NCBI GenBank assembly: GCA_965248735.1
Contig: OZ252146.1
Span: 868,001-932,000 of the forward strand
Reading direction: 5' to 3'
Source of the DNA: Aldehydirespirator sp965248735
Lineage (GTDB): Bacteria; Actinomycetota; Acidimicrobiia; Acidimicrobiales; Aldehydirespiratoraceae
Length of the DNA stretch: 64,000 bases
Shown: positions 24,299-32,723 of the stretch, in pieces
Layout: each line of letters opens with the position of its first letter
Position numbering within the stretch: the first letter of the stretch is position 1
Translations under genes and position numbers: made by a program
The notes under the pieces: model-generated
Database searches by the model: none
Told to the model about the DNA's origin: nothing
The model's input: only the letters and a program-made list of their open reading frames with translations

Positions 24299-24467
24299 AG
24301 TGTGCCGCGGCGGGGTCGGCGAGGAGTCGGGCCGCTAGCCGGACGCTGCCGTTGAGCACGCGGTTGCGGCCGTCGTTGCACGCCACGAGCATCAAGTCTG
24401 TTCCTTGGTCAGCGGCAGTCGACAGCTGCAATGCTACAGAGGCGGCTCGTTCGCCCTTCCGGCCTGG

Positions 24468-24486
24468 TATAGTAACGTTGCTACTA
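24468..24486 (+). promoter_or_regulatory. promoter/operator of the intact Phd-VapC locus
   Basis: TATAGT (24468-24473) overlaps the dyad TAGTAACGTTGCTACTA (24470-24486), identical to 13665-13683. GGAGG (24491-24495) and the Phd start follow at once. Confidence 0.68.
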
Positions 24487-24501
24487 ATCAGGAGGCGCCT
24501 C

Positions 24502-24765
24502 ATGCATCCACCGGTGCGAACCATGAGCAGCCGAGAGTTCAACCAGTCGACTGGCACCGCGAAGGTCGCGGCCTTGACCGGGCCCGTTTTCGTCACCGAC
24601 AGGGGCCGCCCGTCCCATGTGCTGCTGAACTACGACCACTACCGCCAGCTCACCAACGGCACCAGGACGCTGGCCGAAGCAATGGGCAGCACGCCCGATG
24701 TCGGCGATATCGATCTGGAGCTTCCCGAGCGCCGCTCAGTCGCTCGCCCAGCGGTCTTCGAGTGA
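24502..24765 (+). CDS. Phd/YefM-family antitoxin (copy 2)
   Basis: 87 residues, MHPPVRTMSSREFNQSTGTA and so on, with the DNA-binding N-terminus and a C-terminal tail ending RRSVARPAVFE. GGAGG lies 7 bases before ATG 24502. The stop TGA shares its A with the ATG of the VapC gene (TGATG), giving translational coupling. Confidence 0.88.
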   Translation: MHPPVRTMSSREFNQSTGTAKVAALTGPVFVTDRGRPSHVLLNYDHYRQLTNGTRTLAEAMGSTPDVGDIDLELPERRSVARPAVFE

Positions 24766-25190
24766 TGTATCTGCTCGACACAAACGTGGTGTCGGAGATA
24801 CGCGAGATCGCATCGGGCAGAGCCGACCGGAATGTCGCCGCCTGGGCGCGCGGAGTCGATGCCGCCCAGACGTACCTGTCGGCCATCACCATCGGCGAGT
24901 TGGAGCACGGCGTCCTACTGGCGGAGCGCCGAGACCCCGACGCCGGCGCGGTGCTGCGGACCTGGCTCGACAACGACGTGTGCGAGGAGTTCGAACAGCA
25001 GATCCTCCCCGTCGACGCCGCCGTTGCCCGCCGGGCGGCGACCCTGCACGTGCCCGACCCCGCTCCCGTGGCCGATGCCCTGATCGCAGCCACAGCACTG
25101 AGCCACGACATGGTGCTCGTCACCCGCAACGCCCGTGACTTCCACCGCTTCGACGAACTGACGATCTTCAACCCCTGGGAACAGCGGTAG
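24765..25190 (+). CDS. vapC: VapC-family PIN-domain toxin (intact copy)
   Basis: A 141-residue PIN domain: MYLLDTNVVSEI with the first Asp, SAITIGELEHGVLLAERR with the conserved Glu, VADALIAATALSHDM with the third acidic residue and LVTRNARDFHRFDEL with the C-terminal pair. All active-site positions are present, so it should be a working Mg2+-dependent ribonuclease held by the upstream antitoxin. It is the full-length counterpart of the broken gene at 13961. Confidence 0.9.
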   Translation: MYLLDTNVVSEIREIASGRADRNVAAWARGVDAAQTYLSAITIGELEHGVLLAERRDPDAGAVLRTWLDNDVCEEFEQQILPVDAAVARRAATLHVPDPAPVADALIAATALSHDMVLVTRNARDFHRFDELTIFNPWEQR

Positions 25191-25276
25191 GTGATCGACT
25201 TCGACGAGGAGGCTCACACCCGGTACGCAACACCACGGACTCCTCACCACGGCGGTAGGCCTGCCGTACTAGGTCC

Positions 25277-25915
25277 TCAACCTCTACGTGCGGAAGGGAT
25301 GTCGACGGTGGCGATCAGGCCATTCAGTAGGAGGCGCAGGGTCGCCGCGTGATGGTCGGCGGGGCGGCCGGCCTCCATCGCCTCGGTGACCAGCGGGAAC
25401 TTGTCCTCGCGGTTGTTGATCTCCACGTCCACCTCGGTGTTGAGGGCCGCGCCTATGCAGTAGTCGTCGATGGCGAACAGGAAGCGGGCCGAGTCCTGGG
25501 CTGACAGGCCGGCTCTCCTGAGGCGCTCGTGCATCCGTTCGTAGTAGGTGAGCGACGGGTCGGTCCGAGCGGGACGCGTCGCCAACACGCCCATCATGTT
25601 CGGGTGCCGCTGTAGGGCCGCGAGGAAAGCAAGCGTGCCTCGGTACACCGCCTCGGCCCAGTCGGGGTGGTCGAGCGCGGTTAGGTCGACTCCAGCAAGA
25701 ACCCTGGCGTTCAACAGGTCCAAGAGCTCGTCGCGGCTGGCGATGTGGTTGTAGAGCGACGCTTGGCCGACTCCCAGCCGCTTGGCGATGGCCCTCGTGG
25801 TCATCGCCTGCATCCCGTCCTCGTCGACGATCGCCATGGCCGCGTTGACGATCATCTCCCTGGACAGCAGCGGCTCGGACGGACGGCCCACGCCCGAGAG
25901 GCTAGGCCCCGCCAT
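25277..25915 (-). CDS. TetR-family transcriptional regulator
   Basis: A 212-residue protein. The N-terminal helix-turn-helix is MTTRAIAKRLGVGQASLYNH (about residues 38-57), followed by an all-helical ligand-binding domain of the TetR_C type. It is divergent from the transporter operon with an 88-bp gap that holds a perfect 17-bp palindrome. It probably represses both directions until a substrate of the transport/degradation operon binds. Confidence 0.88.
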   Translation of the reverse strand: MAGPSLSGVGRPSEPLLSREMIVNAAMAIVDEDGMQAMTTRAIAKRLGVGQASLYNHIASRDELLDLLNARVLAGVDLTALDHPDWAEAVYRGTLAFLAALQRHPNMMGVLATRPARTDPSLTYYERMHERLRRAGLSAQDSARFLFAIDDYCIGAALNTEVDVEINNREDKFPLVTEAMEAGRPADHHAATLRLLLNGLIATVDIPSARRG

Positions 25916-25973
25916 CGTCGCCCATCATGGCCCGGACAGCCACTTGCGCTCGATCGCAGGCTTGCCTACTGAT

Positions 25974-25990
25974 AACGATCAATGATCGTT
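25974..25990. promoter_or_regulatory. TetR-type operator palindrome
   Basis: AACGATCA-A-TGATCGTT is a perfect inverted repeat with a one-base centre, 14 bp before the ATPase start (26004) and 58 bp before the regulator start. Its position and symmetry fit a TetR-family dimer site. Confidence 0.75.
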
Positions 25991-26003
25991 TATTGTCGCG
26001 GAA

Positions 26004-27077
26004 ATGGCTGAAGGACTCCGACTCCGCAACGTCTCCAAGACGTTCACCACCCCGGAGGGCGGCGTGGTGCGGGCCCTCGACGATGTGTCCCTCGACGTGG
26101 GCAGCAACGAGTTCGTGGTGCTCCTCGGCCCCTCCGGCTGCGGCAAGACGACCCTGCTGCGGACCATCGCCGGGCTGGAGAACATCAACTCAGGAGAGAT
26201 CCACCTGGGCGGCGAACGGCTCGACACCACGCCACCGTTCCGGCGGGCCGTCAACACCGTCTTCCAGAGCTATGCGCTGTTCGGATTCCTCACCGTGGAG
26301 CGCAACATCGCGTTCGGGCTGGAGATGGAGAAGCGGCCCAAGGCGGAGATCAGAACACGGGTCGCCGAGATGCTCGACCTGGTCGAACTCTCGGGGTTCG
26401 GCAAGCGGATTCCCGCCCAGCTGTCCGGCGGCCAGCAGCAGCGCGTGGCGCTGGCCCGTGCCCTGGCCAAGCGCCCGCGGTTACTGCTCCTCGATGAGCC
26501 GCTGGGCGCCCTCGACCTCAAGCTCCGCCGCCAGATGCAGGCGGAGCTCAAGCGGATCCAGCGCTCGACCGGTATCGCCTTCGTGTTCGTCACCCACGAC
26601 CAGGAGGAGGCGCTGGCCCTCGGCGACCGGATCGCGGTGCTCAACGGGGGGCGCATCATCCAGGTCGGCACCCCCCAAGAGATCTACGAGGCCCCGGCCA
26701 CCCGATTCGTGGCCGATTTCATCGGCGAGACGAACCTTCTGCCCGTCGACTACGACGGAGCCAGGACCCTCACCGTGGCGGGCCAATGGAAGCTCGACGT
26801 CGCAGAGGTCCGCGGCGCCGACGAGACCGCGCTGGCAAGCCCGGAACCTGTGGTGCTAGCGGCAAGACCGGAACGGGTGAGGCTTGACCCAGAAGGCGAC
26901 CTGCAAGGGATCGTTGTCGAAACCGCCTACCTGGGGGCGGAGATCCATCTGACCATCGACCTCGGCGACGGCCTGCGCATCAACGCCAGGACGGATGCGG
27001 AGGACTCGAAGATTGCCGTGGGCGACTCGGTCACCGTCCGCATCGACCCCCGGCACACACGGGTGTTGACGTCGTGA
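26004..27077 (+). CDS. potA: ABC transporter ATP-binding protein, spermidine/putrescine type
   Basis: 357 residues. Walker A GPSGCGKTT lies near residue 41, signature LSGGQQQRVALARALAKRPR and Walker B LLLLDEPLGALD follow, then THDQEEALALGDRIAV with the switch His, and a C-terminal TOBE-like domain (LAARPERVRLDPEG). It energises import by the two permeases encoded next. The stop overlaps the start of the first permease (GTGA). The transporter family handles polyamines or related cations; the actual ligand is inferred only from family and neighbours. Confidence 0.88.
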   Translation: MAEGLRLRNVSKTFTTPEGGVVRALDDVSLDVGSNEFVVLLGPSGCGKTTLLRTIAGLENINSGEIHLGGERLDTTPPFRRAVNTVFQSYALFGFLTVERNIAFGLEMEKRPKAEIRTRVAEMLDLVELSGFGKRIPAQLSGGQQQRVALARALAKRPRLLLLDEPLGALDLKLRRQMQAELKRIQRSTGIAFVFVTHDQEEALALGDRIAVLNGGRIIQVGTPQEIYEAPATRFVADFIGETNLLPVDYDGARTLTVAGQWKLDVAEVRGADETALASPEPVVLAARPERVRLDPEGDLQGIVVETAYLGAEIHLTIDLGDGLRINARTDAEDSKIAVGDSVTVRIDPRHTRVLTS

Positions 27078-27946
27078 GGATCGGCGGCCGATGGCTCGCG
27101 TCCCCCGCACTGATCTTCATCGCGTTCATGGTCGGCGGGCCAATGGCAGTCATCGTCTGGTACTCCTTCAGGACCCGGGGCCCGGGCGGCGTGGGAGTGG
27201 GCGACGGGCTAACCAGCGACGCCTACGAGCGGCTTGTTGTCGCCGAGGACTTCACCGGCCACGTCGGCTTCGATCCGACCTACCTCGACGTGATGTGGTC
27301 GTCGATCCTGCTGGCCGCCGCGACCATGCTCGTCGCGCTGGTCATCGGCTTCCCGACCGCGGTCTGGGTCTCCAACCGGCCTCGCCATCTCCAGCCGGTG
27401 CTGATCCTGGCTGTCACCATCCCGTTCTGGACCAGCGTGCTGGTCCGCACCTACGCCTGGATCGTGATCCTGCGCGAGACCGGTCCGCTGGCATCGGCTC
27501 TCGACGCGGCCGGGATCGACGCCCCGCAGATGCTCAACACCCGCGGAGCGACCCTCGTGGGCATGGCCTACACGTTCCTGCCGTTCATGATCCTGCCGAT
27601 CTACGCGGCCGCCGAGCGATTCGACCATCGCACCGCCGAGGCCGGGCTAGATCTGGGCGCCACCCCGGCTGTCGTCCTGCGCCGGATCGTGTGGCCGTCG
27701 GTCCGTCCCGGCGTCGTGGCCGGCTGCCTGCTGGTGTTCATCCCGGCCATCGGCGCCTTCCTGCAACCCGAGCTCCTGGGCGGCGGCCGCTCCCTGATGA
27801 TCGCCAACCTGATACAGCAGCAGTTCGGCGCGTCCAGGAACTGGCCGTTCGGGTCGGCGCTGGCCATCCTGCTGCTCGTCGTGGTCGGCGTCGTCCTCGT
27901 CACGGCCCGCCGGGCCGCCCGCGGGGCGAAATTGGTGCTGTCGTGA
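27074..27946 (+). CDS. potB: ABC transporter permease (PotB-like)
   Basis: 290 residues from GTG 27074, overlapping the previous stop by 4 bp. Six membrane segments are visible (for example SPALIFIAFMVGGPMAVIVW and the C-terminal LAILLLVVVGVVLV). The cytoplasmic EAA-loop that docks the ATPase is TAEAGLDLGATPAVVLRRIV. It forms the membrane channel with the next permease. Confidence 0.88.
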   Translation: MRIGGRWLASPALIFIAFMVGGPMAVIVWYSFRTRGPGGVGVGDGLTSDAYERLVVAEDFTGHVGFDPTYLDVMWSSILLAAATMLVALVIGFPTAVWVSNRPRHLQPVLILAVTIPFWTSVLVRTYAWIVILRETGPLASALDAAGIDAPQMLNTRGATLVGMAYTFLPFMILPIYAAAERFDHRTAEAGLDLGATPAVVLRRIVWPSVRPGVVAGCLLVFIPAIGAFLQPELLGGGRSLMIANLIQQQFGASRNWPFGSALAILLLVVVGVVLVTARRAARGAKLVLS

Positions 27947-28737
27947 AGGGTCGGATCGACACTCGCCGCTATCCCGGCGTCACCACGACGGCCAGGCTGG
28001 CGTTCGCGTTCCTGTACGCGCCACTCGCGGTCGTGGTCTTCTACTCCTTCAACGCCGGCCCCATCGTGTCGCGCTGGGAGGGCTTCAGCCTGGTCTGGTA
28101 CCGGGAAGTCCTGGCGCGCGAGAACGTCCGCGACGCGGTGTGGGTGTCGCTGCGGGTAGCCGTGGCCGCGTCGACAGCGGGCACGGCCCTGGCGGTGCTG
28201 GCCGCACTGGGCATCGTGGCCATGCTCAGGCGCGGGTCGTGGCTGGCGGTGGGGTTCCTATCCACGCCGTTGCTGATCCCCGAGATCGTGACGGCCGTCG
28301 GCACCCTCTCGTTCTTCGTGCTGCTCGACCTCGAGCGAGGCATGACCACCCTCGTGTTGGCCCACACCGCCTTCTGCATCCCGTTCGCCCTGCTCCCGAT
28401 CCGGGCCCGGCTGGCGGAACTGGATCCGGCCGTGTTCGAAGCGGCCAGCGACCTCGGAGCGTCGGGCCTCCGGCTGTTCGGCAGGGTCACCCTCCCGCTG
28501 CTGGTCCCCGGAATCGTCTCAGGAGGACTGCTGGCCTTCATCATCAGTCTCGACGACTACCTGATCTCGGCCTTCGTGGCGGGCCCGACCTCGACGACGC
28601 TGCCCATCTTCCTGTTCGGCCTCATCCGCCGGGGAGCAAGCCCGCTGATCAATGCGGTGAGCACTCTCCTGCTCGTAGTGACCATCGCCGTTCTGACCGC
28701 CTCATACATCACCGGCAAATGGAGGAAACACAAATGA
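27943..28737 (+). CDS. potC: ABC transporter permease (PotC-like)
   Basis: 264 residues from GTG 27943 (GTGA overlap with the upstream stop). Membrane segments start with LAFAFLYAPLAVVVFYSFNA. The EAA loop is FEAASDLGASGLRLFGRVTL, followed by SLDDYLISAFVAGP, which is characteristic of PotC. It pairs with the PotB-like subunit. Confidence 0.88.
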   Translation: MKGRIDTRRYPGVTTTARLAFAFLYAPLAVVVFYSFNAGPIVSRWEGFSLVWYREVLARENVRDAVWVSLRVAVAASTAGTALAVLAALGIVAMLRRGSWLAVGFLSTPLLIPEIVTAVGTLSFFVLLDLERGMTTLVLAHTAFCIPFALLPIRARLAELDPAVFEAASDLGASGLRLFGRVTLPLLVPGIVSGGLLAFIISLDDYLISAFVAGPTSTTLPIFLFGLIRRGASPLINAVSTLLLVVTIAVLTASYITGKWRKHK

Positions 28738-29963
28738 ATGGAGAACCCATGAATGCCAGAACGGCCGCGCGCGGCCACACCACCAATCGGCTCAGGAGAG
28801 GTCTGATCGCGCCTGCCCTGCTGGCGCTGGCCCTGCTGGCCTCGGCCTGCGGGTCGGACGACGAAGCGGACACATCGCAGCCGGAGCCACCGGCCACGAC
28901 GGCCGCCCCGGCCACACCCGGCGACGACGGCGCCGCCGAGCCCACCGAAGCGACCGGCGACACCCAGGCCTCCGAAGAGGTCGAGGAGAAGATCGGCGGA
29001 GAGGTGAACCTCTACAACTGGACGGACTACATATCCGAGGACCTGCTGGCCCGGTTCACCTCCGAGACCGGCATCGCGGTCAACCTGAGCAACTACGACT
29101 CCAATGAGACGATGCTGGCCACCCTTGCGGCCGGCGGCACCGGATACGACGTGATCGTCCCGTCGGACTACATCATCCCGCAGCTCATCGAGCAGGACCT
29201 GATCCAGCCGATCAACGCCTTCGCCATGGAGAACGCCGTGAACATCGATCCAGCGTTCCTGAACCCCTACTTCGACGACGGTCGGGTGTACACCGCGCCC
29301 TACCTCTACGGCACGACGGGCCTTGCGGTCGACACCTCCCAAGTCCCGGACCCGCCGGACTCGTGGGCGGAGTTGTTCGCTGTCCCCGACGGCTCGGACG
29401 GCTCGATCGGGATGATGAACGACCAGATCGAGGTGATCCACGCGGTGCTGCGCGCCATCGGAGCCACCCCGTGCTCGACAGACCCGGCCGACTACGCCCG
29501 GGCCGAGGAACTGCTCGACGGGTTCAAGCCGTCGGTATCGGTGATCAACTCCGACGGGATCATCGAACGGATGGCGGCCGGCGAGAACTCGATCCACATG
29601 GAGTGGAATGGGGCGGCCTACCGGTCGTGGCTCGAGAACCCGAACCTCGTGTACGTCTACCCGAGCGACGGGCTGACGCTCTGGCAGGACAACTTCGCGG
29701 TCCCCGCCGGCGCTCCCAACCTGGAGCAGGCCAAGGTGTTCATCAACTGGATGATGGACCCGCGCAACATCGCCGAGGCCACCAACTGGAACGCCTACGG
29801 CAACGCCATCGTGGGCAGCGACGCCTTCGTCGATCCCGATCTGGCGTCGAGCCCGATGGTTGTGCCCGGACCGGAGCAGCTGGCGTTCGCGGCGCCGGTG
29901 GAGTCCTGCCCGATCGAGGCTATCGACCTCTACGACCGGCTCTGGACGTCGTTCCGGTCCTAG
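28734..29963 (+). CDS. potD: extracellular polyamine-type substrate-binding lipoprotein
   Basis: 409 residues from ATG 28734 (GGAGG at 28721-28725; ATGA overlap). The signal LLALALLASAC-GSDD has a lipobox, so the protein is lipid-anchored. A Thr/Pro/Ala/Glu linker is followed by the PotD/PotF fold: NLYNWTDYISEDLLARF, TGYDVIVPSDYIIPQL, YLYGTTGLAVD, and the C-terminal NNxW-like WNAYGNAIVG. Conserved Trp and Asp/Glu residues fit binding of an amine-bearing ligand. It is the last transport gene before the catabolic genes. Confidence 0.88.
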   Translation: MNGEPMNARTAARGHTTNRLRRGLIAPALLALALLASACGSDDEADTSQPEPPATTAAPATPGDDGAAEPTEATGDTQASEEVEEKIGGEVNLYNWTDYISEDLLARFTSETGIAVNLSNYDSNETMLATLAAGGTGYDVIVPSDYIIPQLIEQDLIQPINAFAMENAVNIDPAFLNPYFDDGRVYTAPYLYGTTGLAVDTSQVPDPPDSWAELFAVPDGSDGSIGMMNDQIEVIHAVLRAIGATPCSTDPADYARAEELLDGFKPSVSVINSDGIIERMAAGENSIHMEWNGAAYRSWLENPNLVYVYPSDGLTLWQDNFAVPAGAPNLEQAKVFINWMMDPRNIAEATNWNAYGNAIVGSDAFVDPDLASSPMVVPGPEQLAFAAPVESCPIEAIDLYDRLWTSFRS

Positions 29964-29970
29964 GAGCCCG

Positions 29971-31392
29971 ATGCCTCCGACCAATCCTCCAGCAGGCAGC
30001 GCCCGCGCGCCGCGCCCGAGTGACAAACCGGACGGCAACCGCGGTGCGAGCGACTTGAGCCGAGCCGCGGGCCGCCATCTGTGGAGCCACTTCAGCGCAC
30101 CGTCGGATCTACGGGTCATCGAGCGCGGCGACGGATGTTACATCTGGGACGAATCGGGCCACCGGCTTCTCGATGGTCTGGCCGGCCTGTTCACCACCCA
30201 GGTCGGTCACGGCCGGCGGGAGCTGGCGGAGGCGGCCTACGAGCAGTTGAGCCGGCTCGCCTACTTCCCGATGTGGGGCTACGGCCATCCCGCCGGCATC
30301 GAGCTCGCGGCCCGGCTGGCCGAGCTCGCGCCCGGCGACTTGAACCGCGTCTTCCTTACAAGCGGCGGGAGCGAAGCAGTCGAGTCGGCATGGAAGCTGG
30401 CCCGCCAGTACTTCGCCGCCATCGGTGAACCGGCGCGGTACAAGGTGGTCAGCCGCAATCTCGCCTACCACGGCACATCGCTGGGCGCGCTGTCAATCAC
30501 GGGTCTGGCTTCGATCAGAACGGCCTTCGAACCGCTCGTTCCGGGCGCGGTGAAGGTGGCCCACACAGACGAGTACCGCAACGGCCGCGGCTGCGGGCAC
30601 GAAGATGGCTGTCTGTGCGCTGCCGACGAGATCGAGCGGGCGATCCTGCGAGAAGGATCGGAGACGGTGGCCGCGGTGTTCCTCGAGCCCGTGCAGAACT
30701 CGGGAGGCTGCTTCGTCCCGCCGGTCGGATATTTCCAGCGGGTCCGCGAGATCTGCGACACCCACGGCGTGCTCCTCGTGTCCGATGAGGTGATCTGCGG
30801 CTTCGGCCGGCTCGGGCACATGTTCGGCGCTGAGCGGTTCGGGTACCAGCCCGACATGATCACCATGGCCAAGGGCCTGACCTCCGGCTACGCGCCGCTG
30901 GGGGGAGTGATGATCAGCGACCGCATAGCCGAGCCGTTCGCAGCCGCCGAGCGGGAGTTCAACCACGGATTCACTTTCGGGGGCCACCCGGCGGCCGCGG
31001 CTGTCGCGCTGGCCAACCTCGACATTCTCGAGAGCGAGGACTTGCCAGGACGGGTCCGCAGCTACGCCGCAGACTTCAGAGCCCGGCTATCCACGCTGTG
31101 CGATCTCCCGATCGTGGCCGACCTCCGCGGCGACGGATACTTCCTGGCGTTGGAGATCGACGCCGAAGGGCCGTCGGATGTGGCGAAGGCCCGGGCCCGC
31201 GCGGTTGCCGTGTCGAAGTTCCTCACCGAGCGTATGTACGAGCTTGGGCTGACGTGCCGGGCCGCGGCCCGGGGTAGCGAGCCCGTCATCCAGCTCTCGC
31301 CTCCGCTCATCGCAGGGCCGGAGCAGTTCGATGAGATTGTCGACGCCATGCGTGTCGCGCTGATCGACGCCATGGAAGGATTCGCTACATGA
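29971..31392 (+). CDS. class III PLP-dependent aminotransferase
   Basis: 473 residues, 7 bp after the binding-protein gene. GLAGLFTTQVGHGRRELAEA, the phosphate-binding TSGGSEAVESAWK, NLAYHGTSLGALS, VSDEVICGFGRLG and the Schiff-base Lys in MAKGLTSGYAPLGG are all present. It is related to the putrescine/beta-alanine:pyruvate group and paralogous to the protein at 4932-6389. Its position suggests that it deaminates the imported compound. It overlaps the next gene by 4 bp (ATGA). Confidence 0.88.
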   Translation: MPPTNPPAGSARAPRPSDKPDGNRGASDLSRAAGRHLWSHFSAPSDLRVIERGDGCYIWDESGHRLLDGLAGLFTTQVGHGRRELAEAAYEQLSRLAYFPMWGYGHPAGIELAARLAELAPGDLNRVFLTSGGSEAVESAWKLARQYFAAIGEPARYKVVSRNLAYHGTSLGALSITGLASIRTAFEPLVPGAVKVAHTDEYRNGRGCGHEDGCLCAADEIERAILREGSETVAAVFLEPVQNSGGCFVPPVGYFQRVREICDTHGVLLVSDEVICGFGRLGHMFGAERFGYQPDMITMAKGLTSGYAPLGGVMISDRIAEPFAAAEREFNHGFTFGGHPAAAAVALANLDILESEDLPGRVRSYAADFRARLSTLCDLPIVADLRGDGYFLALEIDAEGPSDVAKARARAVAVSKFLTERMYELGLTCRAAARGSEPVIQLSPPLIAGPEQFDEIVDAMRVALIDAMEGFAT

Positions 31393-32624
31393 CTGATGTG
31401 CATACCGACTCGGGGCGGCTGTGGTCGCGTTTGATGGGCATGGCCGAGGTGGGGGCGACCCCGGCGGGGGGCTCCAACCGCCAGGCGCTCTCCGACGACG
31501 ACAGGGCGGGCCGGGAGCTGTTCATCGGCTGGGCCCAGCAGGCGGGCTGCTCCATCGAGCTCGACGGAGTGGGCAACCTCTTCGCCCGACGCCCGGGCAC
31601 CGACCCCGACGCCCTGCCGGTCGTGCTCGGCAGCCACCTCGACACCCAGCCCACCGGTGGGCGCTTCGACGGCGTATACGGCGTGCTGGGCGGACTCGAG
31701 GTGGTCGAGGCGCTCAACGACCACGCGGTCCAGACCCGCGCTCCCGTGGAGGTGGCGGTGTGGACCAACGAGGAGGGGTCGCGCTTCGCGGTGTCGATGA
31801 TGGGCTCCTCGGTGTGGGCGGGGGTGCTGGACCTGGAGTCGGTGCGGGCCCTCACCGACCGCTCCGGCATCAGTGTCGGCGCCGAGCTCGACCGCCTGGG
31901 CTGGGCCGGAACCGCGGCCTTCGGCAAGCCGCTGAGGGCCTACCTGGAACTGCACATCGAGCAGGGTCCGATCCTGGAAGCCAGCGGCTCGTCGATCGGG
32001 GTGGTCACCGGCGTTCAGGGGATCCGCTGGTTCACCGTGACCCTGGAGGGCTTCCCGGCCCATGCGGGCACAACGCCGATGGACCGCCGCCGCGATCCGG
32101 CCCGGCCCCTGGCCGCGGTGCTGAGCGGCCTCTACGAGATGGCCGCGGGTCACTCCCCCGAGGTTCGGGTCACGCCGGCCCAGTTCCGATCCGAGCCGGT
32201 GTCGCCCAACACGGTGCCCGCCAACATCGCCTTCTCCATCGATGTGCGCCATCCCGGCGCGGCCGTGCTCGACGAGATGGAAGCCGGACTGCGGGCCCTG
32301 GCCGCCCGAGCCGGGGCCGAGCACGGCTGCCAAGATCGGGTCGAGGTCATCAACGACTGCGCTCCGGTCGTCTTCGACGACGAGTGCGTGCAGGCGGTGG
32401 AGTCCGCCGCGCGACGCTGCGGCTACTCCTACGAGCGCATCGGCTCGGGCGCGGGCCACGACGCCTGCCACGTGGCCCTTCGGGCGCCCGCCGGGATGAT
32501 CTTCGTGCCCTGCCAGGACGGGCTGTCCCACAACGAAGCCGAGTCGATGGAGCCCGACGCCGCCGGCCGGGGCGCCGAGGTCCTGTTGCACGCGACCCTG
32601 GATCTGGCCGGAACGGCGGCCTGA
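31389..32624 (+). CDS. M20-family amidohydrolase (N-carbamoyl amino acid / allantoate / beta-ureidopropionase type)
   Basis: 411 residues. Metal-binding SHLDTQPTGGRFDGVYGVLG (His-Asp ligands), TNEEGSRFAVSMMGS (Glu pair), ELHIEQGPILEASG, the dimer-domain VTLEGFPAHAGTTPMDRRRD and the terminal LSHNEAESM mark the HyuC/AllC/AmaB group. These hydrolyse ureido groups of N-carbamoyl amino acids, allantoate or beta-ureidopropionate, releasing ammonia and CO2 or an amino acid. ATG 31389 overlaps the aminotransferase stop, so the two enzymes are made together. Confidence 0.88.
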   Translation: MTDVHTDSGRLWSRLMGMAEVGATPAGGSNRQALSDDDRAGRELFIGWAQQAGCSIELDGVGNLFARRPGTDPDALPVVLGSHLDTQPTGGRFDGVYGVLGGLEVVEALNDHAVQTRAPVEVAVWTNEEGSRFAVSMMGSSVWAGVLDLESVRALTDRSGISVGAELDRLGWAGTAAFGKPLRAYLELHIEQGPILEASGSSIGVVTGVQGIRWFTVTLEGFPAHAGTTPMDRRRDPARPLAAVLSGLYEMAAGHSPEVRVTPAQFRSEPVSPNTVPANIAFSIDVRHPGAAVLDEMEAGLRALAARAGAEHGCQDRVEVINDCAPVVFDDECVQAVESAARRCGYSYERIGSGAGHDACHVALRAPAGMIFVPCQDGLSHNEAESMEPDAAGRGAEVLLHATLDLAGTAA

Positions 32625-32723
32625 CGTCTTCTCCCCACCCCGAGGGAAGAGCAACCAGGCTGAGATCGAACGCAACGGGAAGTCGGGGGCGGTACTGGGC
32701 GTGCCAATACGGAGGCGGGCGGC

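Noticed and set aside
24297..24500. Minus-strand frame with SVALQLSTAADQGTDLMLVA near the second Phd gene
   Set aside because: It looks protein-like over about 45 codons, but I cannot match it to a family, and its upstream part is antisense to the Phd gene.
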